64,000 nucleotides of DNA from Reinekea forsetii (GTDB taxonomy: Bacteria; Pseudomonadota; Gammaproteobacteria; Pseudomonadales; Natronospirillaceae), in assembly GCF_002795845.1 (NCBI RefSeq), contig NZ_CP011797.1:891501-955500 (forward strand), written 5' to 3'. Numbering within the stretch: position 1 is the stretch's first letter; each line of letters begins with the position of its first letter. The translations under genes and the position numbers were made by a program. Positions 28,662 through 38,021 of this stretch are shown here, piece by piece. The notes under the pieces were generated by a model. That model worked only from the letters and a program-made list of their open reading frames with translations. It was not told the origin of the DNA and made no database searches.

Positions 28662-30374
28662 GTGACCTGGTGGAAAGAAGGCATTGTTTATCAAATATAT
28701 CCGCGCAGCTTTGCCGACAGTACCGGTAATGGCGTCGGCGATCTGCGTGGGATTATCAGCAAACTCGATTATTTGGTTGAACTGGGCGTCGACATCGTCT
28801 GGTTAAACCCGATCTATCAATCGCCCAATGATGATAACGGCTATGACATCTCCGACTATGACGCCATTATGGCCGAATTTGGCACCATGGCCGACTTCGA
28901 TGAGTTGTTGGCCGGCCTGCATCAACGCGGCATTCGGCTAATTATGGACCTAGTGGTTAACCACTGTTCCGATGAACACCCCTGGTTTGTTAGCAGCCGG
29001 GCCAATCCGACCGGGCCCTATCGGGACTATTACTTCTGGCGGGACGGCGACCAGGATCGGGCACCGAATAATTGGCTCAGTGTCTTCTCTGGATCGGCCT
29101 GGGAATTTGACCCCGCCAGCAGGCAATATTACCTGCATCTGTTTTCCAAAAAACAACCGGATCTAAACTGGGCCAACCCCGACCTGCGTCAGGATATCTA
29201 CCGTATGATGCGGCGCTGGTTTGACAAGGGCGTCGACGGCTTCCGGATGGACGTGATCAATATGATCTCGAAGCATCCGCATCTGCCCTCGGTCGGTGAT
29301 GAGATCCAGCTGAGCTGGGGAGGTGAATACTTTATTAACGGCCCTAAGTTGCATGACTATATGCAGGAGATGCATCGAGAAGTGTTACAACATTACGATT
29401 GCATGACTGTCGGTGAATGCTTTGACGTCGATATAGAACAGGGCAAGCAGCTGGTCGGCGCCGACCGTAACGAGTTGCAGATGATCTTTCAGATGGAGCA
29501 TATGGCGCTGGATCACGGTCCCGCTGGTAAGTGGGACGCGCAAGCGACCTGGTCGCGGGTGGCACTGAAAAGCATTCTCAAACGCTGGATCGAGGGTTTA
29601 GACGGCATTGGCTGGAACAGTCAGTTTTGGATGAATCACGACCAGCCCCGAGCCGTGAGTCGCTTCGGTAACGACCAGAGCTTTCGTATCGAGTCTGCCC
29701 AGGCTTTGGCGGCCGTTACCCTGACCTTGCCGGGCACGCCCTATATCTATATGGGCGAAGAGATCGGTATGACCAATGTGCAGTATCCAATCGAGGCCTA
29801 CCGCGATCTGGAAATCACCAGTTGGTATCGAGAGCAACTCGCCCAAGGCCGGGATCCGGTGCAACTCTTGACGTCTATTCATCGTATGGGGCGCGACAAT
29901 GCCCGCACCCCTATGCAATGGACCGACGGGCCTCAGGCCGGCTTTACCACTGGAATGCCATGGCTGAGAGTGAACCCTAACTTTGCCCAGATCAATGTCG
30001 CCGCCGCGCAAGCGGAAGAGCAGGGCGTGTGGCCCTGGTATCAGCGGCTGATTGCCTTGCGTAAGGTGCGTAAGACTCTGGTTTATGGCCATTACGAGTC
30101 CTTTATGGATAGCTCGGAGCAGGTCTTTGCGTATCGAAGGCGCGATGCTAATGGCGATTTTTTGGTTTTAGTAAACCTATCCGATCAGCCCGCGGATCTG
30201 ACCCTACCCGAGCCGGTGCGCAGGGACGACTGGCACCTAGTCATGACCAACAGAGGGCCCGCCGATCAGCCTTCAAGGCCCAATCTGGCCCAACCCTCGG
30301 TCTGGTTGCAGTATTTGTCGCCGTGGCAGGCTGTGGTTGCCGAGCGGCCCCTAGGAGTAAACAATGGCACGTAG
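28662..30374 (+). CDS. GH13 alpha-glucosidase, oligo-1,6-glucosidase type
   Basis: 570-aa cytoplasmic glycoside hydrolase (no signal peptide). TIM-barrel motifs: DLVVNHCSDEHPWF, GFRMDVINMI with nucleophile Asp197, VGECFDV with acid/base Glu252, and NHDQPR with Asp327. The valine after the nucleophile is the residue that in this family goes with alpha-1,6 preference (isomaltose, panose) rather than maltose; this specificity is inferred. C-terminal beta domain from ~490. GTG start at 28662 with AAGGA 8 nt upstream. The last 11 nt overlap the acetyltransferase gene. No sugar transporter or regulator is adjacent. Confidence 0.93.
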   Translation: MTWWKEGIVYQIYPRSFADSTGNGVGDLRGIISKLDYLVELGVDIVWLNPIYQSPNDDNGYDISDYDAIMAEFGTMADFDELLAGLHQRGIRLIMDLVVNHCSDEHPWFVSSRANPTGPYRDYYFWRDGDQDRAPNNWLSVFSGSAWEFDPASRQYYLHLFSKKQPDLNWANPDLRQDIYRMMRRWFDKGVDGFRMDVINMISKHPHLPSVGDEIQLSWGGEYFINGPKLHDYMQEMHREVLQHYDCMTVGECFDVDIEQGKQLVGADRNELQMIFQMEHMALDHGPAGKWDAQATWSRVALKSILKRWIEGLDGIGWNSQFWMNHDQPRAVSRFGNDQSFRIESAQALAAVTLTLPGTPYIYMGEEIGMTNVQYPIEAYRDLEITSWYREQLAQGRDPVQLLTSIHRMGRDNARTPMQWTDGPQAGFTTGMPWLRVNPNFAQINVAAAQAEEQGVWPWYQRLIALRKVRKTLVYGHYESFMDSSEQVFAYRRRDANGDFLVLVNLSDQPADLTLPEPVRRDDWHLVMTNRGPADQPSRPNLAQPSVWLQYLSPWQAVVAERPLGVNNGT

Positions 30375-30900
30375 TGACGATTGGCAACGCATGGTCCGGG
30401 GCGAGCCATATTGTTCGCTGGCGCCCGATCTGTTGCAGCAAAGAGAGCTAATACGCCAACGCAGCGCGCAATTTAATCGTGCGCCCAGTAAAGGCCACCT
30501 AAAACGCTTGTTCGAACAGTTTGAGTCCGTCGGTGAACAGTGCTTTATTGAGGCGGGGTTGTTTGTCGATTACGGCAGCCAGATGACCCTGGGCCGCGCG
30601 GTCTATATTAATGCCCACTGTGTGTTCCTCGATTCCGCGCCGATCCGTATCGATGATGAGGTATTGATTGGGCCCGCCGCACAGTTTTATACCGCCCAGC
30701 ACGCCCTAGATGCCGAGGCCCGTGCAAAAGGCCTGATGTGGGCTGAGCCGATTCATATTAAAACGCGGGCTTGGATTGGCGGAGGTGCGATTATCTTGCC
30801 CGGCATCACCATTGGTGTGGGAGCCGTCGTGGCGGCGGGCAGTGTGGTCACTCGGGACGTTGCCGATGGCGCTCTGGTCAAGGGCAATCCGGCGCGTTAG
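30364..30900 (+). CDS. maa: Maltose O-acetyltransferase-like hexapeptide transferase
   Basis: 178 aa. An N-terminal Mac domain (MVRGEPYCSLAPDLLQQR) is followed by a left-handed beta-helix of hexapeptide repeats, with the catalytic His in FYTAQHALDAEARAKG and the trimer signature WIGGGAIILPGITIG. Acetylates maltose, glucose or related sugars from acetyl-CoA. It ends at KGNPAR, five or so residues shorter than E. coli Maa. It starts inside the glucosidase gene (11-nt overlap), indicating coupled expression; together they suggest uptake and trimming of small glucans, with acetylation of surplus sugar. Confidence 0.9.
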   Translation: MARSDDWQRMVRGEPYCSLAPDLLQQRELIRQRSAQFNRAPSKGHLKRLFEQFESVGEQCFIEAGLFVDYGSQMTLGRAVYINAHCVFLDSAPIRIDDEVLIGPAAQFYTAQHALDAEARAKGLMWAEPIHIKTRAWIGGGAIILPGITIGVGAVVAAGSVVTRDVADGALVKGNPAR

Positions 30901-30946
30901 AGCACGCGCCGGTCTCGCGCCAGAGCGCTCGAATAACCGCCCTGCG

Positions 30947-31399
30947 TTACTGCTCTTTTATCGCCGTCGGGTGCAGGCTGTTAATTTGGATTTTTTTAGC
31001 CTTCATCGCGTCGGGAATTTCCTTCAGCAAGCTGATCTGTAAGATACCATGCGCCAGTTGCGCGCCGGTCACCGTGACATAATCGGCCAGTTGAAACTTC
31101 CGTTCAAAGGAACGATAGGCAATGCCTTGGTATAGAAACTGCCGTGTTGTTTCGTCCTTGTCTTTTTTTCCTCGCACCACTAGTAGGCTATTTTCCGACT
31201 GGATGTCGATCTCATGTTCGGCAAAGCCGGCCAAGGCGAGGGTGATGACATATTGGCTCTCGCCGGTGATCTCAATATCATAAGGTGGGTAGTTGGTGCC
31301 CGTGTTGGCACTCTGGTTGGCCGCATCAAAGAGGTGGGCAATTCGGTCAAAACCGACAGTGGTGCGGTGTAGTGGTGAAAAATCGAAGGCTGTACGCAT
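30947..31399 (-). CDS. ibpA: Small heat-shock protein, IbpA-like (Hsp20)
   Basis: 150-aa alpha-crystallin-type holdase that binds unfolding proteins. The central ACD runs from about residue 38 (NYPPYDIEITGESQYVITLALAGF) to the IPDAMKAKKI motif near the C-terminus, with LLVVRGKK and YRSFERKFQLAD typical of IbpA/B. Its 5' region carries a sigma-32 promoter and a ROSE-like thermometer, giving two layers of heat control. Convergent with the acetyltransferase; no second ibp gene follows. Confidence 0.95.
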   Translation of the reverse strand: MRTAFDFSPLHRTTVGFDRIAHLFDAANQSANTGTNYPPYDIEITGESQYVITLALAGFAEHEIDIQSENSLLVVRGKKDKDETTRQFLYQGIAYRSFERKFQLADYVTVTGAQLAHGILQISLLKEIPDAMKAKKIQINSLHPTAIKEQ

Positions 31400-31501
31400 A
31401 TCCTAATCTCCTATGAGCAAAAGGTTGCTAAGACGTTGCTAACCGGGTTGGCTAAAACGCTTAACTCTTTTATCTAATACGACCCGCTTTGCGGCGTCGT
31501 A
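31400..31501 (-). promoter_or_regulatory. ROSE-like RNA thermometer in the ibpA leader
   Basis: In the mRNA sense, UUGCU (31416-31420) faces the Shine-Dalgarno AGGAG (31408-31412) across a CAU loop, giving U-A, C-G, G-G, U-A and U-G pairs, the hallmark of ROSE elements. An outer CCU/AGG pairing is possible. A second strong hairpin (31478-31501, one bulged base) occupies the 5' end. ROSE elements melt on heating and expose the ribosome site. Predicted by eye only. Confidence 0.6.
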
Positions 31502-31507
31502 ATCAAG

Positions 31508-31536
31508 AGATAGGGGTTAGGTTGACCCGCTTCAAG
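31508..31536 (-). promoter_or_regulatory. Sigma-32 heat-shock promoter of ibpA
   Basis: Minus strand CTTGAAG (31530-31536), 13-nt spacer, CCCCTATCT (31508-31516), against the RpoH consensus CTTGAAA-N11-16-CCCCATNT. It places the transcript start just before the 5'-UTR hairpin, about 100 nt upstream of the ATG. The -35 overlaps the stop codon of the upstream methyltransferase gene. Confidence 0.75.
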
Positions 31537-32239
31537 TCTGGCCCGATAATTTTTTTAATATATTTTGATAACCCTGCACAATCGCCTTGCTTTGTGGCGT
31601 AGGGCGATGCTCCAGTTGTGCGCCATAATAGGCTATCAGCTTGTTGATGTGGCGCCGGTGATTGGGGTCGGCCGGGAGCCAGCAATCGCCATGACTAAAG
31701 TCTGGATGGTCGATCATTGCCAACCCAGATGATGTCGGTTCGCGACGAATGGTGAGTATTTCGTAAGAACGGTTATGTTCCGTGACCACCTGTTCTGCCA
31801 ACAGATAAGCGCCTTGTTCGATCAGAAATTGCCGAACCCAGTACATCTTTGTCGCCGGAGAAATAATAAAGCTTGCCGATGCACTGGCCGGTTGGGCAAA
31901 CAGATGGGCCAAAATAACGATACATTGTTCAGCGCCAACGCCGGCCAGCAATAGGGTAGGTTGCCTACTGGCGGTGAGCTCTAAGCGTTCGGCTGGGCAG
32001 ATTGCCAGGCGATAATTATCTGCCGCTAACTCCGCCAACTGGTGCTCTAGATGGGCCATAATATCGCTGTGGATATCGTTGAACACCACCGGGCAGCTTG
32101 GCCTAGATTCGAGTATGGCACGGCCAGCCGCGCCGTGGTCACAACAGAGATCCCAAAATTCAGTGGTGGTTTCGGGTATGGCGTTAAAGAGTGCGCTCAG
32201 ACGTGTGCCCATACGGGTTTTTAAACTGTGATCGATCAT
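31532..32239 (-). CDS. trmK: TrmK-like tRNA (adenine-22-N1)-methyltransferase
   Basis: 235 aa, Rossmann-fold methyltransferase of COG2384. RLSALFNAIPETTTEFWDLCCDHGAAG is the SAM motif in the form typical of this family (WDxCCDHG), followed by VVFNDIHSDI (acidic end of beta2), LLLAGVGAEQ and LIISPATKMYWVRQFLIEQGAYL. TrmK methylates A22 of tRNAs in Gram-positive bacteria; proteobacterial members are largely untested, so target is inferred. Its 3' end contains the -35 box of the heat-shock gene that follows on the same strand. Confidence 0.8.
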   Translation of the reverse strand: MIDHSLKTRMGTRLSALFNAIPETTTEFWDLCCDHGAAGRAILESRPSCPVVFNDIHSDIMAHLEHQLAELAADNYRLAICPAERLELTASRQPTLLLAGVGAEQCIVILAHLFAQPASASASFIISPATKMYWVRQFLIEQGAYLLAEQVVTEHNRSYEILTIRREPTSSGLAMIDHPDFSHGDCWLPADPNHRRHINKLIAYYGAQLEHRPTPQSKAIVQGYQNILKKLSGQT

Positions 32240-32315
32240 TTTACCCTTTCATGAGTATGCTCAGGTACCTAAAGTCAGGTAAAGTGGGGTCAAATTTCTG
32301 CTCTGTGAGCCTGTA

Positions 32316-33053
32316 ATGACAGACCCAACGCCAAATTCTTCGACCTCTTCTGCCGCTCAGCCTAAAAAAGGCGGATTTCTAAGCAACCTGCTGTTTAATA
32401 TAGTTATTCCAGTGGTCATCTTAACAAAGTTTAGCCAAGAGTCTGCATTGGGGCCGGTTTGGAGCATTATTGTCGCCCTTGCCTTCCCAATAGGCTTTGG
32501 TCTGTGGGAAATGCGCGTGACTGGTAAGGTCAATGGGTTTTCCATTCTCGGTGTGGTCAGTGTGCTGTTGACCGGTGGCATCAGCCTATTGCAGTTAGAC
32601 CCTAAATATATTGCCATCAAAGAAGCGGCCATTCCGGGGCTTATCGGACTGGCGGTAATCATCAGCCAAGGCTCGCGTCGGTCGGTGGTGAAGTTGTTAA
32701 TCTTCAATGAGAACATAATCCAGATTGCCCGAGTTCACGAGGCATTGGCGGAACTGGGCAATAAAGCCAAATTCGATCAAAAGATGAATATTGTGACTTA
32801 CATAGTTGCCTCTTCTTTCTTCCTGTCTTCAGGCTTGAACTATATGTTGGCCAAGCTGGTGCTGAAAAGTCCGGCGGGAACCTCCCAGTTCAATGAAGAG
32901 CTAGGCCGCATGACCGCACTAAGTTATCCGGTTATCGTGATTCCGAGCATGATTGTATTAATCGGCGCGATCTTTTATTTGCTGGCCCAATTGAAGTCCC
33001 TAACCAAGTTGCCACTCGAAGAGCTGATGGTGGATGGCAGTAAGAAATCCTAG
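32316..33053 (+). CDS. VC0807-like integral membrane protein
   Basis: 245 aa with about six hydrophobic segments (near 22-40, 45-63, 72-90, 100-115, 155-180 and 205-235). Features such as FNIVIPVVILTKFS, FPIGFGLWEMR and SSGLNYMLAKLVLKSPAGT match uncharacterised membrane proteins of the VC0807 type in Vibrio and other marine gammaproteobacteria. No catalytic or transport motif is evident. The polar serine/threonine-rich N-terminus is probably cytoplasmic. Ends at a bidirectional terminator shared with rpoD. Confidence 0.75.
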   Translation: MTDPTPNSSTSSAAQPKKGGFLSNLLFNIVIPVVILTKFSQESALGPVWSIIVALAFPIGFGLWEMRVTGKVNGFSILGVVSVLLTGGISLLQLDPKYIAIKEAAIPGLIGLAVIISQGSRRSVVKLLIFNENIIQIARVHEALAELGNKAKFDQKMNIVTYIVASSFFLSSGLNYMLAKLVLKSPAGTSQFNEELGRMTALSYPVIVIPSMIVLIGAIFYLLAQLKSLTKLPLEELMVDGSKKS

Positions 33054-33098
33054 TATGAGCGCGCAGCCCTGATCTAGATCGCCGTTTCGAGCGGCCAC

Positions 33099-33127
33099 AA
33101 AAAAGCCCGGCTAAGCCGGGCTTTTTT
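33099..33127. terminator. Bidirectional terminator between the membrane-protein gene and rpoD
   Basis: Stem GCCCGGC / GCCGGGC with a TAA loop, preceded by six A and followed by six T, so it works on both strands for the convergent genes. Confidence 0.9.
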
Positions 33128-33153
33128 ATTAATCCACAATCAGCATGACCGGT

Positions 33154-34989
33154 TTATTCGTCGATAAAGCTGCGTAGATGATCGGAACGTGACGGATGCC
33201 GTAGCTTGCGCAGTGCCTTGGCTTCAATCTGGCGTATCCGCTCACGAGTAACATCAAACTGCTTGCCCACTTCTTCGAGGGTATGGTCAGTATTCATGTT
33301 AATGCCAAAACGCATCCGCAATACCTTAGCTTCACGTGCGGTGAGTCCGGCTAAAACCTCCTTAGTCGCCTCACGCAAGCCTGTAGAGGTTGCCGAATGC
33401 ATCGGCAGCTCCATGGTATTGTCTTCGATGAAATCGCCCAGCGAGCTGTCTTCGTCGTCACCAATCGGTGTTTCCAACGAAATCGGTTCTTTGGAGATTT
33501 TCAGCACCTTGCGAATCTTATCTTCGGGCATGTCCATGCGCTCGGCCAGCTCCTCAGGAGTGGGCTCACGACCCATTTCCTGGAGCATCTGGCGCGAAAT
33601 ACGGTTCAGTTTGTTGATCGTTTCGATCATATGCACCGGAATTCGAATGGTGCGAGCCTGATCGGCGATCGATCGAGTGATCGCCTGACGAATCCACCAA
33701 GTTGCGTAGGTTGAAAATTTGTAACCACGACGGTATTCAAACTTATCAACCGCTTTCATCAAACCGATATTGCCTTCCTGGATCAGATCGAGAAATTGCA
33801 GACCCCGGTTGGTATATTTTTTCGCGATGGAAATTACCAAACGCAAGTTGGCTTCGACCATCTCTTTCTTAGCTCGACGCGCGCGCGCTTCGCCAATGGA
33901 GATCCGCCGGTGAATATCCTTCACCTCGGCTAGGGTGACGCCAGTGGTCTTTTGCATATTGCGCAACTTACGTTGGGCGCGACGCAATTCCACTTCATGA
34001 CGAAAAGCTTCATCTGAATATTGCGGATCTTCGAGCACATGGTTGAGCCAAAGATCTTCGGTTTCATGTCCGACAAACAATTCGATAAAGGTCTTGCGCG
34101 GCATCTTCAGCGTCCGAACGCAGATCGCGATGACACTGCGTTCCTGTTTGCGAATTTCAGTCACTGATGCCTTGATCGGGGTGATCGACTCCTCGAATGC
34201 TTTCGGGGTTAGCTTAAAGCAGGAGAAGGTCTCACCCATTGCACTCAGGCAGGCATGAGCTTCTTTGCTGTAACGACCCTTGGCCTCGATCACACCTAGA
34301 GCGGTCACAAGTTGTTCTTTGAGCAGAGTAAAGCGCTCGCGAGCAATTTCCGGATCCGGGCCACTTTCGGCCTCTTCTTCGTCTTCTGCCGCGTCACCAC
34401 TGTTGGCTTCGGCTTCGGGCACCGGGATCGCGTCGGGTGAATCGGCCGCAGGCAGCGGATCGGCCTCGTCGGGATCTTGAAAACTGGTTAAGAAATCAGA
34501 CAGGCGACCGCCGTCTTCGACCAACGTATTGTCGTAGCATTTAATAATACTTTCGATAACACCCGGGTAAAAGGCCATGGCCTGCATCACTTCCCGCGTA
34601 CCTTCTTCGATACGTTTGGCGATAACAATTTCGCCTTCGCGAGTTAGCAGCTCAACGGTACCCATTTCGCGCATGTACATGCGCACTGGGTCGGTGGTGC
34701 GACCGGTATCGGTTTCAACCGCCGCCAAGGCCGCGGCGGCTTCTTCGGTCGCGTCGTCATCGGTATTTTGATCGCTGTCGGCAAGCAACAACTGATCGGC
34801 ATCCGGAGCCTGTTCGAAGACTTCGATGCCGATATCGTTGATCATTGCAATGATGTCTTCCACCTGGTCGGGAGAATTAATTTCTTCCGGCAGATGGTCG
34901 TTCACTTCGGCAAAGGTCAAGTAACCCTGTTCTTTGCCTTTTGCGATCAGTTCTTTTAGACGGGACTGACGCTGAGATTTTTCAGCCAT
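33154..34989 (-). CDS. rpoD: RNA polymerase primary sigma factor (sigma-70)
   Basis: Housekeeping sigma factor, 611 aa. Region 1.1 at the N-terminus, region 1.2 with [16 protein letters not shown], an acidic non-conserved insert (~170-230, rich in D/E/S/A), regions 2.1-2.4 ending in [22 protein letters not shown] (-10 recognition), region 3, and region 4.2 with the -35 helix-turn-helix [20 protein letters not shown]. Last gene of the macromolecular-synthesis group rpsU-yqeY-dnaG-rpoD, 172 nt after dnaG, so an internal promoter is likely. Confidence 0.98.
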   Translation of the reverse strand: MAEKSQRQSRLKELIAKGKEQGYLTFAEVNDHLPEEINSPDQVEDIIAMINDIGIEVFEQAPDADQLLLADSDQNTDDDATEEAAAALAAVETDTGRTTDPVRMYMREMGTVELLTREGEIVIAKRIEEGTREVMQAMAFYPGVIESIIKCYDNTLVEDGGRLSDFLTSFQDPDEADPLPAADSPDAIPVPEAEANSGDAAEDEEEAESGPDPEIARERFTLLKEQLVTALGVIEAKGRYSKEAHACLSAMGETFSCFKLTPKAFEESITPIKASVTEIRKQERSVIAICVRTLKMPRKTFIELFVGHETEDLWLNHVLEDPQYSDEAFRHEVELRRAQRKLRNMQKTTGVTLAEVKDIHRRISIGEARARRAKKEMVEANLRLVISIAKKYTNRGLQFLDLIQEGNIGLMKAVDKFEYRRGYKFSTYATWWIRQAITRSIADQARTIRIPVHMIETINKLNRISRQMLQEMGREPTPEELAERMDMPEDKIRKVLKISKEPISLETPIGDDEDSSLGDFIEDNTMELPMHSATSTGLREATKEVLAGLTAREAKVLRMRFGINMNTDHTLEEVGKQFDVTRERIRQIEAKALRKLRHPSRSDHLRSFIDE

Positions 34990-35161
34990 AGATAACCTGT
35001 AAGCTCTGTAGTGGTTAATAACGCACGCAAATAGCCGGATAGTGTACAGTAACTCAACGACTTAACCAAACGGCCCAGGGCACTTATCTGCCCATTCTGG
35101 CATCTATGCGGTCCGCTAAGATGGTGGTGAATTGCTTTTACAGACTCCGGTGGCTCGGCAT

Positions 35162-37042
35162 TTACTGCTTTCTTTGTTTGAGCAGCTCGCGGTATCGCTG
35201 CTTTTCGGCATCCGTTAAGGATGGATCAAGCGCTAAGGCGCGTTTTTTAAGTGTTTCATATTCATCATCTGGTGCTCTCTGTGTGAGGCCGTTTATGATT
35301 TTTTCAAGTTCTTGGCGGCCAAACGCCTGTTCATCTTTATGATCCTCATTCGCCGCTTCGAGCCACAGATAGTCCGACGTGGCGATCGGTGATAGGGTTT
35401 CGCGTAAGCCATGCTGACACAGATAGTCGAAGGCATAATAAAGGTTATCCTTCGGGGCTTTCTGCAGTAATTCGATGACCGATATCAACAATAGCCGGTC
35501 ATTCTGGGGCGGCAAGCGACGAATGCGTTCAATATCGATATCGAGCGCCAATTGTGGGAAGCGGATTAACCAGGCCAGGGCGCGGTGTATATAGCCGATC
35601 TTAACCACCAGAGCCCCGGTTCGGCCGCCCGAACGCGGTGCTGGTGCCGAGCCCATGTCATAGGCGGCGTCAACCGGAATCGGCCAATGATCCGGATTGC
35701 TGGACTCCTGTGACTCCGACGCGGGTTCAATCTTGGGCGCTACCGGCTCGAAGTTGGCGATGATTTGCTCGGTAGGAAGGCCAACCAGGCTAGAGAGCTC
35801 GCCCAGCAGCAGTTGTCGGAAGATGCCTTCCGGCACCTTCTCGATCCAACCGCGCGCGATACTGACCAAGCGAGCCTTGCCGTCGAGCCGTGATATGTCG
35901 GCCTGGGTCTGCAGGTGTTGGAATAGAAAGTCGGGCAGGCTCTGGGCCTGCTTGGCACGGAACATAAAGCCTTCGAAGCCTTCTTTGCGGACTAGGCTGT
36001 CGGGGTCTTCGCCATCCGGTAAGAACAAAAACCGCGCTTGCAGGCCGTCCTTCAGTTCGGGCAGGGTATTGGTTAGGGCGCGAATGGCGGCCCGTTTGCC
36101 GGCGGCATCGCCATCGAAACAGAAGATGATCTCGGTGGTCAGTTTAAATAGCCGTTGGATATGGGTGGGCGAAGTCGCCGTGCCCAGTGTGGCAACGGCA
36201 TTCTTAACGCCGTGTTGAGCCAGCGCCACCACGTCCATATAGCCTTCGACAATAATGATATTATCAAAGTTTTTGACCGCCTTGCGGGCTTCATAGAGGC
36301 CATAGAGCTCTTGGCCCTTATGGAATACCGGTGTTTCCGGGCTGTTCAGGTACTTGGGTTGTTCATCGGCCGACATAACGCGACCACCAAACGCAATAAC
36401 CCGGCCGCGGATATCGCGGATCGGGAACATAAGGCGATTCCGAAATCGGTCATAGACCCGACCTTTGTCATTCTGGGTCAACATACCGGTGGTGAGAAGT
36501 TCGCGATCGGTTTGCTCATTGCGAAAATGCTGGCTCAGGTTGTTCCAGCCTTCGGGCGCGAAGCCAATCTGAAAGGTGCGCACCACCTCTTCCGTTAGAC
36601 CGCGATCTAGAACATAGCGTTGCACCGGCTTGGAGTCGGCATGCTGGTAAAGTTGGTGGGCGAAGTATTCCGAGCAGCTGCCTAATAGATCGTGCAGAGA
36701 CCTGCGTTGTTGTTGCTTTTGCTTGGCCTTGGCGCTCACTTCCTCGCGCGGTACCTCGACGCCGGCCCCGCGCGCCAGCTCCTCGATGGCCTCAACAAAG
36801 TTCATCTTGTCGTATTCTTGCAGGAACTTGAGCGCCGTGCCGGACTCACCACAGCCGAAGCAATAGTAAAATTGTTTGCTCGGATTGACCGAAAAGGAGG
36901 GGGATTTTTCGCCATGGAACGGACAGCAGGCCCAGTGGTCCTTGCCTTTTTTCTTTAACTCGATTCGATTACCAATAACTTCAAGTATATCTGTGCGGTC
37001 GAGCAACTGCTCAATAAAGTCATTGGGGATTAAACCGGCCAT
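35162..37042 (-). CDS. dnaG: DNA primase
   Basis: Makes RNA primers at the replication fork. 626 aa: N-terminal CHC2 zinc domain (CPFHGEKSPSF and YYCFGCGESG supply the ligands), catalytic core with basic motif and TOPRIM segment IIVEGYMDVVALAQHGVKNAVATLGTA and the metal-binding FCFDGDAAGKRAA, and a C-terminal helicase-binding domain from about residue 480. A proline/alanine/serine-rich linker (~425-465) precedes that domain. Sits between yqeY and rpoD in the conserved operon. Confidence 0.97.
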   Translation of the reverse strand: MAGLIPNDFIEQLLDRTDILEVIGNRIELKKKGKDHWACCPFHGEKSPSFSVNPSKQFYYCFGCGESGTALKFLQEYDKMNFVEAIEELARGAGVEVPREEVSAKAKQKQQQRRSLHDLLGSCSEYFAHQLYQHADSKPVQRYVLDRGLTEEVVRTFQIGFAPEGWNNLSQHFRNEQTDRELLTTGMLTQNDKGRVYDRFRNRLMFPIRDIRGRVIAFGGRVMSADEQPKYLNSPETPVFHKGQELYGLYEARKAVKNFDNIIIVEGYMDVVALAQHGVKNAVATLGTATSPTHIQRLFKLTTEIIFCFDGDAAGKRAAIRALTNTLPELKDGLQARFLFLPDGEDPDSLVRKEGFEGFMFRAKQAQSLPDFLFQHLQTQADISRLDGKARLVSIARGWIEKVPEGIFRQLLLGELSSLVGLPTEQIIANFEPVAPKIEPASESQESSNPDHWPIPVDAAYDMGSAPAPRSGGRTGALVVKIGYIHRALAWLIRFPQLALDIDIERIRRLPPQNDRLLLISVIELLQKAPKDNLYYAFDYLCQHGLRETLSPIATSDYLWLEAANEDHKDEQAFGRQELEKIINGLTQRAPDDEYETLKKRALALDPSLTDAEKQRYRELLKQRKQ

Positions 37043-37125
37043 TAGCTCTCTCTAAACGAAGGCACATTGCGCTTGCTAAGCGGAATTCAAGACACCGTAA
37101 TAACTGCGAGGCACCTTGTCAGTGC

Positions 37126-37572
37126 TTAGCCCAATTGGGCTTTGATCTTTTGGCTGAGTTGGCCCATGTCAGCTCGACCCTGGGTTTGGGGCTTGAGAAT
37201 GGCCATTACCTTGCCCATGTCGGCCATGGACGCAGCACCTGTTGTTGCTATAGCAGCATCAATAAGGCCGTTAATCTCTACTTCTGTCAACGCCGCGGGG
37301 AGAAAAGCTTTAATCACCTCCAGTTCATTGTGTTCGATCGCGGCAAGATCTTCGCGTCCGGCATCTTTAAATTGTGCCATGGAATCGCGTCGTTGTTTGG
37401 TCATTTTGTCCAGTACGGCCAAAACTCGCTGGTCATCTACTTCAATACGTTCGTCTACTTCAATGCGTTTGAGCTCGGCCAAGATTAGGCGAATCGCACT
37501 CAGGCGAGGCTTATCTTTAGCGCGCATGGCGTCTTTCATAGCTTCGGTCAGACGGTGCTTAAGCTCGAACAT
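37126..37572 (-). CDS. yqeY: YqeY/GatB-like domain protein
   Basis: 148-aa cytoplasmic protein homologous to the tail domain of the GatB amidotransferase subunit; MKDAMRAKDKPRLSAIRLILAELKR and the C-terminal DMGKVMAILKPQTQGRADMGQLSQKI are characteristic. It probably binds tRNA or an aminoacyl-tRNA enzyme, but its role is not established. Position between rpsU (24 nt upstream) and dnaG is common in gammaproteobacteria outside the enterics. Confidence 0.93.
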   Translation of the reverse strand: MFELKHRLTEAMKDAMRAKDKPRLSAIRLILAELKRIEVDERIEVDDQRVLAVLDKMTKQRRDSMAQFKDAGREDLAAIEHNELEVIKAFLPAALTEVEINGLIDAAIATTGAASMADMGKVMAILKPQTQGRADMGQLSQKIKAQLG

Positions 37573-37596
37573 TGCAGTAACCCACGTGTTGTTTTT

Positions 37597-37812
37597 TTAG
37601 TAGAGGCGGTTCATGCGCTTGTTTTCACGCTGCATTTTCTTTGCATGGCGCTTAACAGCTGCTGCTTGGGCGCGTTTGCGGATCCAAGTTGGTTTTTCAT
37701 AATGTTCACGACTACGGACTTCAGACAGAACACCAGCTTTTTCACAAGAACGCTTGAAGCGACGTAGAGCGACATCAAAGGGTTCGTTATCTTTAACTTT
37801 AACGTGTGGCAT
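37597..37812 (-). CDS. rpsU: Ribosomal protein S21
   Basis: 71-aa highly basic 30S protein needed for efficient initiation; sequence is nearly the consensus ([20 protein letters not shown]...). First gene of rpsU-yqeY-dnaG-rpoD. A good sigma-70 promoter lies about 70 nt upstream, and the divergent tsaD begins 209 nt away, the classical arrangement. Confidence 0.98.
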   Translation of the reverse strand: MPHVKVKDNEPFDVALRRFKRSCEKAGVLSEVRSREHYEKPTWIRKRAQAAAVKRHAKKMQRENKRMNRLY

Positions 37813-37879
37813 TTACTCTTCCTAACAAAGGGTGGGTGATTCGAAATACCGTCTTTTCAGAGGTTTTTCGAGGCGCGTA

Positions 37880-37908
37880 ATTGTACTTAGCGCAGCCGTC
37901 AGTAGCAA
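37880..37908 (-). promoter_or_regulatory. Sigma-70 promoter of rpsU operon
   Basis: Minus strand TTGCTA (37903-37908), 17-nt spacer, TACAAT (37880-37885). Five of six -10 positions and ideal spacing fit a strong housekeeping promoter, about 68 nt upstream of the rpsU ATG. Confidence 0.75.
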
Positions 37909-38021
37909 GTACTTCGTGTCACTTGGATCTCGGTGAAAGTTTTGCTCTAGCCTCGCGCTGCTATGGCGGGTGGGCCTGATAGGCGTTAAACTTGCCGCCT
38001 TTTGGGTAGTCGGGTATTGGC

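Noticed and set aside
32279-32300. GGGGTCAA sequence shared with the glnL upstream region (8131-8138) as a mobile-element end
   Set aside because: Only about 8 bases match, with no inverted repeats, target duplication or transposase; probably chance.
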